A DNA stretch of 6,414 bases, from contig JAUXQA010000116.1 of NCBI GenBank assembly GCA_030683195.1, forward strand, positions 1 to 6,414. The letters are read 5' to 3'. The notes under the pieces were generated by a model. It was not told where the DNA came from. It saw nothing but the letters and a program-made list of their open reading frames with translations, and ran no database searches. This document shows, in pieces, positions 1 to 6,320 of the stretch. A program made the translations under genes and the position numbers. The stretch is from Rhodoferax sp. Lineage in GTDB: Bacteria > Pseudomonadota > Gammaproteobacteria > Burkholderiales > Burkholderiaceae_C. Position 1 is the stretch's first letter, and each line of letters opens with the position of its first letter.

Positions 1-770
1 AGATGGCGCGCCGACTCATCGTCACCCGCGTAGTAAGGCAACACCTCGTCCCGAAAGTAAAAACTCAGCACGCTGCTCAACGCGCGCCCCTCGGCTGTGG
101 TGACTGTCAAAACCTCGCAGTCCGGGCCGAATTCCAAGAGCAAGGCGCGGAAATAGCGTTTGGGCATGGCGGGCGTGCCATGGCGATGCACGTTATCTGC
201 ATACAGGTCAAAAAACCGATCTACATCGCGGTCGATCTCGCTGCGCAAGCCGTGCTGCATACCTTTGCGAACCATCGCCCGCTGCTTGCGCGGTATGGCC
301 AGCATATTGGCCTCCTCGTTGGGCAGGATGGGCTTGCGAAAGGTGACATACACATTTTGCGCTGGCCAGTTCGGGTGGCGCCGCGTCACATTGCGCCACT
401 CCAGATGCCCAACCCCAAGACGAGCCGCCAGTGCCTGGGCCTCAAGCTCCAAGGCCTGTGCAGCCTGGACATTGGATGCCGCTACGCCACCATACACCGC
501 AAATGGCAGGCCCACCAGGGAATTCCCAAATAGCCAACTGTTCACGTGCCCCAGCGGCAGCACACCCTGAATAACCCCACCAGACTCTGCGAGCAAAAAG
601 TAGGTCTCGTGATGAAACACCTCACGGACCACCTTCTGCCAGCCCGAGCGGTGGAAAAAGCTGGCCTCCGGGCAAGACATCACAAACGCATCCCAGCGTG
701 CAGCCAACGCGTTGTCCTGCGGCAGCAACCGCTTGACGATCAACGGCGAGCCCTCAAGCAGATGCTGCAT
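1..770 (-). CDS. FemAB family XrtA/PEP-CTERM system-associated protein (3' end missing)
   Basis: The reading frame runs from an ATG at 770 to the left edge without a stop, giving 256 residues; the C-terminus is lost. The translation resembles FemAB-related proteins of exosortase EPS loci (TIGR03019 type), which have tandem GNAT-like folds and are usually about 330 residues. Visible features are SFFHRSGW (37-44), a hydrophobic LPLGHV...GLPFAVYGG stretch (71-95), the basic IPRKQRAMVRKG (159-170), YADNVHRHGTP (190-200) and YYAGD (246-250). FemAB relatives transfer aminoacyl groups from charged tRNA to peptidoglycan; the substrate of the EPS-locus branch is not known to me, and amino-acid or acyl decoration of the polymer is inference. 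The start is secure: a perfect AGGAGG lies 6 bases upstream and an in-frame TGA at 786-788 excludes a longer form. The gene begins inside the deacetylase gene (17-base overlap). Family call fairly sure, function unsure. Confidence 0.88.
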   Translation of the reverse strand, partial: MQHLLEGSPLIVKRLLPQDNALAARWDAFVMSCPEASFFHRSGWQKVVREVFHHETYFLLAESGGVIQGVLPLGHVNSWLFGNSLVGLPFAVYGGVAASNVQAAQALELEAQALAARLGVGHLEWRNVTRRHPNWPAQNVYVTFRKPILPNEEANMLAIPRKQRAMVRKGMQHGLRSEIDRDVDRFFDLYADNVHRHGTPAMPKRYFRALLLEFGPDCEVLTVTTAEGRALSSVLSFYFRDEVLPYYAGDDESARH

Positions 771-1617
771 GCCGAGCCTCCTGATTCAGGAAAATATGGT
801 CCATTCGACCCCACTTGAAATCACTAAGCAACTGATTCAAACGACCCGGCATGCGGGCAATATTGACGTAGTGCCGAAAACGCGTTTTCCCACTGATACC
901 GTCAATGCGAGGTTGCGCCATGTCGATCTCCCAAGGGTGAAAATAGAAGACGCCTGATTCACCATCCTGACGATTGACACGCCTCAACATCCACCGCGAC
1001 AAGGCATAGGGCAACAACCGGAAGTAGCCGCCGCCGCTGGATGGCAGGTTGCGACCCAGCAGCCTCAAGGTGGTGATCGGAATCTCCGTCAGACCCGGTC
1101 TCACCTCGTATGAAAAACGAGGCGATTCCGGCATGCCGTAGTGGTCGTGCTGAATCGGGTAAACACTGGAGCTGTAGCGGTAACCGGCCCGCAGCAGGCC
1201 ATCAAAGGCCCATGAATTATTTTCGCCTATCGAGAAACTGGGAGCCCGGTATCCAAGGACGGCACAACCCGACACATCCTCCAACACGATCTTGGCGAGC
1301 TGAATATCTGCAAAAAATGCCGCTTCAGTCTGCTCGCACGCCCGCTCATGCCCGTAGCCATGGCTCGCCAACTCATGCCCTTCCCGGACGATTCGCCGGA
1401 CCATCTCTGGATAACGCTCGGCGATCCAGCCAAGGGTAAAAAAAGTGGCCTTGGTATCGTGGCAAGCGAGCATGTCGAGAATTTGGTTGACATTGCGCTC
1501 AATCCTGCACTCGCGGGTATTCCATTCAGCGCGGGTGATGTAGGGTGCAAAGGCCGAGACTTGAAAGTAGTCTTCAACATCAATCGTCAATGCATTGGAA
1601 AGGATGGACGCCTTCAT
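754..1617 (-). CDS. XrtA system polysaccharide deacetylase (DUF3473-type, TIGR03006-like)
   Basis: A 287-residue carbohydrate esterase family 4 (NodB-fold) protein, a normal length for the XrtA-locus subfamily. Motif 1 is TIDVEDYF (11-18), the Asp-x-Glu-Asp form typical of this branch in place of TxDDG. Motif 2 is SHGYGH (85-90), with H86 and H90 as likely metal ligands. Motif 3 is GYRAPSFS (122-129), with R124 and P126. A C-terminal DUF3473-like part carries GGGYFRLLPY (195-204) and FYFHPWEID (224-232), where H227 is the likely last active-site histidine. Known members of the fold remove N-acetyl groups from sugar polymers; the substrate here is inferred to be the EPS or a lipid-linked precursor. 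No signal peptide or membrane segment is evident, so action may be cytoplasmic or by an unusual export route. The ATG at 1617 lies one base after the epimerase stop, with GGAAG 8 bases upstream. Confidence 0.93.
   Translation of the reverse strand: MKASILSNALTIDVEDYFQVSAFAPYITRAEWNTRECRIERNVNQILDMLACHDTKATFFTLGWIAERYPEMVRRIVREGHELASHGYGHERACEQTEAAFFADIQLAKIVLEDVSGCAVLGYRAPSFSIGENNSWAFDGLLRAGYRYSSSVYPIQHDHYGMPESPRFSYEVRPGLTEIPITTLRLLGRNLPSSGGGYFRLLPYALSRWMLRRVNRQDGESGVFYFHPWEIDMAQPRIDGISGKTRFRHYVNIARMPGRLNQLLSDFKWGRMDHIFLNQEARHAASA
777..782 (-). promoter_or_regulatory. Shine-Dalgarno site of the FemAB-like gene
   Basis: A perfect AGGAGG on the minus strand lies 6 bases before the ATG at 770, inside the last codons of the deacetylase gene. 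It fixes the FemAB start and lets ribosomes load independently despite the 17-base gene overlap. Confidence 0.85.
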
Positions 1618-1618
1618 G

Positions 1619-2791
1619 TCATTGACTTCCGGCAGCGCTCAGCCATTGATAGATGTCGGCGGCAATCCGTTCGCTGGCATGGCCGTCCCACAAATCCGGT
1701 ACGCATCCGCGCTTGCCCCGCCCATCCAGGATATCCTGCACAGCGGCCAGAATGAGCTCGCGATTTCGGCCCACCAACGTATTGGTGCCCTGCTCAACCG
1801 TGATGGGGCGTTCCGTGTTGTGCCTCAGGGTCAGGCAAGGCACACCCAGAGCCGTCGTTTCTTCCTGCAGGCCGCCGGAGTCGGTCAGCACCACTGCGGC
1901 CCCACCGAGCAGGCCCAACATACCCAGGTAGCCCTGCGGCGGCAACAACGCCATGCGGACCGGGTCAATCAGTCCCGTCAACCCAAACCTTTCCAGGTGG
2001 CTGCGCGTGCGGGGATGTAACGCAAAGATCAAGGGAAGCTTGACTGAAACCTCTCGCAGTACTGACAAGAGCATCCGTAACGTGTCAGGCTCGTCGACAT
2101 TGGAGGGACGGTGCAACGTCACCAAACCAAAACCGGACGCCTGACTGAAGACCGTTGAATCAATGTGATTGGCTTGCAGTGTGGCGGTCACGCGGCGCGC
2201 GCGGGCTTGTCCATGCATCAGGGAGTCAATCATGACGTTGCCGGCGAAGCAGATCCGGTCTGCGGGGATACCTTCGCGCACCAAATTCCCGTCAGCCATG
2301 CGCTCTGTGGTGTAGAGCCGGTCTGCCAGCTGGTCGGTCAGGAGACGGTTGATCTCCTCGGGCATGGTTCGATCATGACTGCGCAAACCCGCTTCAATGT
2401 GCACCACCGGCACGCCCTTCTTTGCCGCCACCAATGCACAGGCCAGGGTGGAGTTGACATCACCCACCACCGCCACGCATGAGGGTCTATAAGCATCGAT
2501 CACCGGCTCGAAGCGGCGCATGACCTCGGCCGTCTGCACCGCATGCGTGCCCGACCCCACCTCCAGATTAACCTCAGGGGACGGTAGTTCCAAGTCCTCA
2601 AACAGACTGGCGCTCATGGCTGCGTCGTAATGCTGACCCGTGTGAACCAACAGCGTGGGCAACGCCGGAAAGTGGTTGGCCATGGCACGCAAGATGGGCG
2701 CCATTTTCATAAAATTGGGCCTGGCACCCACCACGCACATCACCGGGCCCGGAACCGATATCAATCTCTGACTTGGCAGAACGTGGTTCAC
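1619..2791 (-). CDS. wecB: UDP-N-acetylglucosamine 2-epimerase, non-hydrolysing (GTG start)
   Basis: A 390-residue cytoplasmic enzyme that should interconvert UDP-GlcNAc and UDP-ManNAc, a precursor of ManNAc or ManNAcA residues in surface polysaccharides. Its GT-B fold is marked by GARPNFMKMAP (22-32, matching GTRPEAIKMAP of E. coli WecB), TGQHYD (51-56), GDVNSTLA (110-117, D111), HIEAGLRS (131-138, E133), PEEINR (144-149), TLHRPSN (225-231, H227), TDSGGLQEE (303-311) and NTERPIT (325-331). These match the catalytic and UDP-binding positions of the non-hydrolysing family, and the length is normal. GTG at 2791 is chosen because AGGAGG lies 7 bases upstream and the GTG overlaps the ATPase stop as GTGA. 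The later ATG (residue 18) would leave only four residues ahead of the GARP loop. The HRPSNVD and GARPNFMK forms suggest a WecB subgroup distinct from the E. coli enzyme. Confidence 0.95.
   Translation of the reverse strand: MNHVLPSQRLISVPGPVMCVVGARPNFMKMAPILRAMANHFPALPTLLVHTGQHYDAAMSASLFEDLELPSPEVNLEVGSGTHAVQTAEVMRRFEPVIDAYRPSCVAVVGDVNSTLACALVAAKKGVPVVHIEAGLRSHDRTMPEEINRLLTDQLADRLYTTERMADGNLVREGIPADRICFAGNVMIDSLMHGQARARRVTATLQANHIDSTVFSQASGFGLVTLHRPSNVDEPDTLRMLLSVLREVSVKLPLIFALHPRTRSHLERFGLTGLIDPVRMALLPPQGYLGMLGLLGGAAVVLTDSGGLQEETTALGVPCLTLRHNTERPITVEQGTNTLVGRNRELILAAVQDILDGRGKRGCVPDLWDGHASERIAADIYQWLSAAGSQ
1626..1630 (-). promoter_or_regulatory. Probable Shine-Dalgarno site of the deacetylase gene
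   Basis: GGAAG on the minus strand lies 8 bases before the ATG at 1617, within the final codons of the epimerase gene. The match is moderate. With a one-base intergenic gap, reinitiation by ribosomes finishing the epimerase probably contributes. Confidence 0.5.
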
Positions 2792-3891
2792 AGGCTTGCC
2801 TCCTGGGAGCGTGCCCCGGCAGCCAGCACAAGCTTTTTCAACATCACCAGGGATTCCAGATTGATGCGTTCCAAGCGCAGCATGCTGCGCTCAAGGCGCC
2901 GCAATCGACCGTCATATTGTTCCAAACCCAGCGTGTCAATCTGGCTGCTCAGTGCTTCTGCAAGGCCGGATGTCACCTGCATTCGGGTGGACTCCACGTC
3001 ATGCAACTCCGGCATCCCGAGCGTATCTGCGCTGGAGCCGGTCCATTGCACCGGCTGGCGGGTCCGGGAATCTGATGGCTTCGACTCCTCCTGCATTTCA
3101 CTGACCACTTCGTCCACATCCTCGACGCCAAAATCCGCCTTGTCGCCCAAAAACCCGAGCAGCAGAAGCCGATCACAGATAAGGTTGATACGCCGGGGAA
3201 TACCCCCCGACGCCTTGAAAATGGCATCCAGCGCCGGTGCGTCAAAACCTGGACGTCCATTGGCTCCAGCGCATTTCAGGCGATGCTCGATATAGCCTTG
3301 GGTCTCATCCCGATCCAAGGGCCCGATATGGCAGGTGGCGGTAACACGCTGGCGAAGTTGCTGCATGTCGGGGCTTTGCAGAATGACCCTAAATTCCGGC
3401 TGCCCAACCAAAAAGGTCTGAAGCAAGGCCTGCTGCCCAAACTGGAAATTCGACAGCATACGCAGCTCTTCCACGGCCTTGCGGGTGAGGTTTTGTGCCT
3501 CATCAACAATCAACAAACACCGCTTCCCCTGGCTCACCTGACTCACCAGGAATGCCTCCAACGCCATCAACACCTCAGCCTTGGACGCGTCCTTGATGCG
3601 CACCCCGAACGCAGCCCCCACCAGTCGCAAGGTATCCTCGGCATCCAATTGGGTCGTCACCAGATTCGCGGCAACCACTTTGTCCGCATCCAGACTGGCC
3701 AACAGGCCACGCACCACCGTAGTCTTGCCGGCACCAACTTCGCCGGTGATCACGATGAAGCCTTCGCTTCTCTGCACCCCATACTCCAGGTAGGCCTTGG
3801 CTCGCCGATGCTGCTTGCTCCCAAAGTAAAACCCCGGATCAGGGTTCAGCTGGAAGGGCTTGTTGCTTAGTCCGTAGAAGGCTTCGTACAT
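2788..3891 (-). CDS. XrtA/PEP-CTERM system-associated AAA ATPase (TIGR03015-like, GspA/ExeA-related)
   Basis: A 367-residue P-loop ATPase. The N-terminal MYEAFYGLSNKPFQLNPDP (1-19) is the hallmark opening of the ExeA/GspA-like group. It is followed by Walker A GEVGAGKTT (50-58), Walker B LLIVDEAQNL (126-135, D130 and E131), GQPEF (163-167) and a sensor-2-like GGIPRRIN (229-236). Known relatives support assembly of envelope secretion machinery; members at exosortase loci are annotated as putative secretion ATPases without a firm role. The conserved core ends near residue 265. The last 100 residues are a polar, low-conservation-looking linker followed by a charged, leucine-rich probable coiled coil (about 318-357). 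No membrane segment is evident, so it is likely cytoplasmic. The ATG at 3891 follows the preceding stop by 3 bases and has no clear ribosome site, so translational coupling is likely. Confidence 0.93.
   Translation of the reverse strand: MYEAFYGLSNKPFQLNPDPGFYFGSKQHRRAKAYLEYGVQRSEGFIVITGEVGAGKTTVVRGLLASLDADKVVAANLVTTQLDAEDTLRLVGAAFGVRIKDASKAEVLMALEAFLVSQVSQGKRCLLIVDEAQNLTRKAVEELRMLSNFQFGQQALLQTFLVGQPEFRVILQSPDMQQLRQRVTATCHIGPLDRDETQGYIEHRLKCAGANGRPGFDAPALDAIFKASGGIPRRINLICDRLLLLGFLGDKADFGVEDVDEVVSEMQEESKPSDSRTRQPVQWTGSSADTLGMPELHDVESTRMQVTSGLAEALSSQIDTLGLEQYDGRLRRLERSMLRLERINLESLVMLKKLVLAAGARSQEASL
2799..2804 (-). promoter_or_regulatory. Shine-Dalgarno site of the epimerase gene
   Basis: A perfect AGGAGG on the minus strand sits 7 bases before the GTG at 2791, within the last codons of the ATPase gene. 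It decides in favour of the GTG start over the ATG 17 codons downstream. Confidence 0.85.
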
Positions 3892-3894
3892 GGC

Positions 3895-5424
3895 TTAGAA
3901 CTGCACAGTCAAATTGAAGTTGATAGCCGTTTCGTCGTACGGCAGATTCCCACGGGAAACCACATGGCGAATACCTACTGTTGCCAATGCATGGCGCCCG
4001 ACTCTGCCTGAAAGACTGGCATTCAGGAGTTGCAGACGGGTGCTTTGGAGACCCAAAGAGCCGGAGGTCTTTTGCCCCGAGACCAGCACACCCAGCGAAT
4101 AGTCTGGTGTCAGACGGTGTGCCCAATTCACACTGAGACCCTGCTGACGAATCAGGCTGGAGGTACTCAAATCGTCCGCTGCCAAAGACACCAAATCGAG
4201 CCTGCGACTGTCGCTCCGGGTGGCCACAAACGTGATGGTGTCACGTACACCCAATAAAGCAAACAGTGCATCTTGGCGACGCTGGACGAACACCGCCGAT
4301 GTCAGAAAGCTGTTGACCGCACCCAGATCAGGCTTGATACCGTTGTCCCGCAAAAAGGCGTTGACCAACCGGGCGCGCTCATCCACACGAGGCTCCAATG
4401 CTGCGAACTGGCTGAACAAAAGGTCGTAGACAGAACCCAAACCTGTGACGTTTGACTGACTTGGCGTGGCCGCTACGTCTTTTGAATCCGTGAACCGCCA
4501 AACCGTGCGGGCAGTGCGGTGATCAAAATTCAACGTATGTGTCGTACCAAACGGACGCTGCCCCCGTGCGACAGACACCCGGGTTTTCTCTGACGGCGCC
4601 CAACTCACCCCGAACCCGTGGGTCCCGTCGCTCTGTTTTTCCAGGCTGGTGAAATTGTCCGACTCACGACCCACGTTGGCCGACAGGTTCAACTGGGGAG
4701 AGAGCGCATAAGACAAACCCAGGTTCAGGCGATCGGCTTGCGTACTGCGCCCTGCGCTGTAATCGACCTGTTGACTGCTTGCATCAGCCGACCACCCCAG
4801 ATTGCGAAAGCTGCTATCCCCCTTGATTTTGACCGTGCTGTCGACAGCGACTACCCTTGATGCAACGGCCGCATCGCTATCGGTCTCGATCCGGCTGTAG
4901 CGGGCGTCATAGTCTGCCCAGCTCCCCAGTTTCCCCCGCACATAGGGGGAAATCCGATAGCTCGACACCTCTGCCTGATTCGGGTTAATCGCCGTGTTGC
5001 TGATCGACTGGGGGCCAAAGGCTGAGAGGGCCTGCTGTGAAATAGACGCATTGAAATCCAGATAGGCCCAGCCTTCCACGGCTTCCAGTGTGCCAAAGCC
5101 ATTCAGCAAATTTTGAGACCGTCGGGGTGATGAGCCCTGTGCATAGTAGATTTCATTCAAAGCGTAATCCACATACGCCTTCAAACGATCTCCCTCAATG
5201 GTGAGCGTGACCCCAGGAGCAACTTCCGTGATGTGGTCCGCCTGCTTGCTGTCAGTGGACAAACGAACGTTATCAGTCCAGGTTTGCGTGACCGAGACCC
5301 GGGGAAGAATGCGCACGGCAGGGCCATCGACCGCAAGCACCTGGGCGTGTACGCCGACGCACGCCAGCATCCAGACTGCCGTTAAAGGCCTGCAAGCCCC
5401 GCGCATGTGATAGACGCTGTCCAT
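3895..5424 (-). CDS. TIGR03016-type PEP-CTERM system-associated outer membrane beta-barrel protein
   Basis: A 509-residue protein resembling the outer-membrane component of XrtA EPS loci, probably part of polymer export. An N-terminal signal peptide has a hydrophobic core at about 14-25 and a likely cleavage after VHA (25-27). The mature part has the TQTWTDNVRLS element (46-56) near its start and then many alternating amphipathic strands rich in Ser, Asn, Tyr and Arg. The chain ends in NFNLTVQF, a terminal Phe beta-signal as recognised by the BAM machinery. Between strands, roughly 330-395, is a helical-looking insert (YDLLFSQF, ARLVNAFLRDNG, QDALFALLGV). The ATG at 5424 overlaps the kinase stop as TGATG. 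A second ATG at codon 7 (5406) would give a shorter n-region, and neither has a good ribosome site. The stop is TAA. No enzymatic motif is seen; the export role is inference from context. Confidence 0.9.
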   Translation of the reverse strand: MDSVYHMRGACRPLTAVWMLACVGVHAQVLAVDGPAVRILPRVSVTQTWTDNVRLSTDSKQADHITEVAPGVTLTIEGDRLKAYVDYALNEIYYAQGSSPRRSQNLLNGFGTLEAVEGWAYLDFNASISQQALSAFGPQSISNTAINPNQAEVSSYRISPYVRGKLGSWADYDARYSRIETDSDAAVASRVVAVDSTVKIKGDSSFRNLGWSADASSQQVDYSAGRSTQADRLNLGLSYALSPQLNLSANVGRESDNFTSLEKQSDGTHGFGVSWAPSEKTRVSVARGQRPFGTTHTLNFDHRTARTVWRFTDSKDVAATPSQSNVTGLGSVYDLLFSQFAALEPRVDERARLVNAFLRDNGIKPDLGAVNSFLTSAVFVQRRQDALFALLGVRDTITFVATRSDSRRLDLVSLAADDLSTSSLIRQQGLSVNWAHRLTPDYSLGVLVSGQKTSGSLGLQSTRLQLLNASLSGRVGRHALATVGIRHVVSRGNLPYDETAINFNLTVQF

Positions 5425-6320
5425 CAGGCAAGCTGGGGTTCAGAACCATAGCTGTAACCATAGCCATACCCTGCAGTAGCAGTGGTTCTGGCCTGATTGA
5501 GCAGCATCAGCTTCACGGGACAAGACTCAATGGTCGAGAGGGCTTCCATCACTTTGGCCTGGGGTGTCTTCTCGGCTTGCACCACCATGACCACTTGCCC
5601 CATGTGGGACGCCAACGCCTGCGACTCGGTAGCCAAGAGCAAAGGGGGCGAATCAAACACAATGATGCGATCCGGATAGCGTCTGGCCATGTCGTCGAGC
5701 AAGCGGGTCATCGCATCGCTTGCCAACAACTCGGTGGCTCGCGGATGCGGCGTTCCGCTGGACAACACCGTCAATTTGTCAATATTGGTCCGCAGCATCA
5801 AATCGGCCATGTTCAAGGTCTCGTCCTGCACCATGTCGAGAAGCCCGGGCCCGGCGGGCAGGCCCAGCACCCGCATGACGCTAGGGCAACTGACATCGGC
5901 ATCGACAAGCATCACGGTGCAGTCCAACTCAGTGGCAATGCTCATGGCCAGGTTGATGGCAGTAAAGGTCTTGCCCTCACCGGCCAGGGCACTGGTCACC
6001 ACAATGAGATTGCCATTGGCCACTGCTGCTGCGCCTTTGCCCTGCGCATTGGCAATGAGGGGCCGTTTGATGACCCTGAACTGATCGGCAATTTGGGACC
6101 GTGGCGCGTTGGGGCTCACAATACCCGCAGAGGCTAACGCCACCAGGTCAATCTCCACGCGCCGGGACAATACTGCAGGGGGAGGTTCAGGCTGCGCACT
6201 GGCTGTCAACGGCGAGGGTTGGGCTCTTGCGGGACTCTGCGGAATATCCACCCCGGCCTCACGAAGTTGCGCCATGCGGTGCGCCGCCTGCTCGATCAAA
6301 CTGCTCATATCTTTGTTCAT
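5424..6320 (-). CDS. XrtA-associated tyrosine autokinase (BY-kinase, TIGR03018-like)
   Basis: A 298-residue cytoplasmic bacterial tyrosine kinase, related to the kinase half of Wzc and to CapB/EpsB. A Pro/Ala-rich linker (about 28-50) leads to VEIDLVALASAGIVSP (55-70) and the FRVIKRP element (81-87). Then come Walker A in ALAGEGKTF (111-119), Walker A' VMLVDADV (136-143) and Walker B IIVFDSPP (219-226). The C-terminus carries the GYGYGYSYG cluster (284-292), with tyrosines 285, 287, 289 and 291 as likely autophosphorylation sites. The protein has no membrane segment. In this family the kinase is activated by a separate membrane partner, here the chain-length determinant encoded immediately upstream (ATGA overlap), and phosphorylation cycling controls polymer length and export. 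The ATG at 6320 is preferred for that coupling; an ATG at codon 5 is an alternative. The upstream GGGCGGG is only a weak ribosome site. Confidence 0.95.
   Translation of the reverse strand: MNKDMSSLIEQAAHRMAQLREAGVDIPQSPARAQPSPLTASAQPEPPPAVLSRRVEIDLVALASAGIVSPNAPRSQIADQFRVIKRPLIANAQGKGAAAVANGNLIVVTSALAGEGKTFTAINLAMSIATELDCTVMLVDADVSCPSVMRVLGLPAGPGLLDMVQDETLNMADLMLRTNIDKLTVLSSGTPHPRATELLASDAMTRLLDDMARRYPDRIIVFDSPPLLLATESQALASHMGQVVMVVQAEKTPQAKVMEALSTIESCPVKLMLLNQARTTATAGYGYGYSYGSEPQLA

Noticed and set aside
3..533. Plus-strand open frame of 176 codons at the left edge
   Set aside because: It is antisense to the FemAB-like gene, whose minus-strand frame has a perfect ribosome site, stays open for 256 codons and shows family-like sequence.
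2630..3295. Plus-strand open frame of 221 codons across the epimerase/ATPase junction
   Set aside because: It is antisense to two well-supported genes, its protein is rich in Arg and Ser without any domain pattern, and the minus-strand frames have clear motifs. It is a shadow of high-GC coding.
3283..3870. Plus-strand open frame of 195 codons opposite the ATPase
   Set aside because: It lies wholly antisense to the ATPase core, including the Walker motifs, and has no recognisable motif or independent ribosome site.
5844..5870. GC-rich palindromic stretch (GCCCGGGC and flanks) as a possible terminator or operator
   Set aside because: It lies inside the kinase gene, encodes ordinary residues (LPAGPGLLD), and has no following T-run.
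5577..6137. Plus-strand open frame of 186 codons opposite the tyrosine kinase
   Set aside because: Its protein is rich in His, Gln and Gly, as expected from reading the complement of a coding strand, and no domain is seen; the kinase on the other strand is certain.
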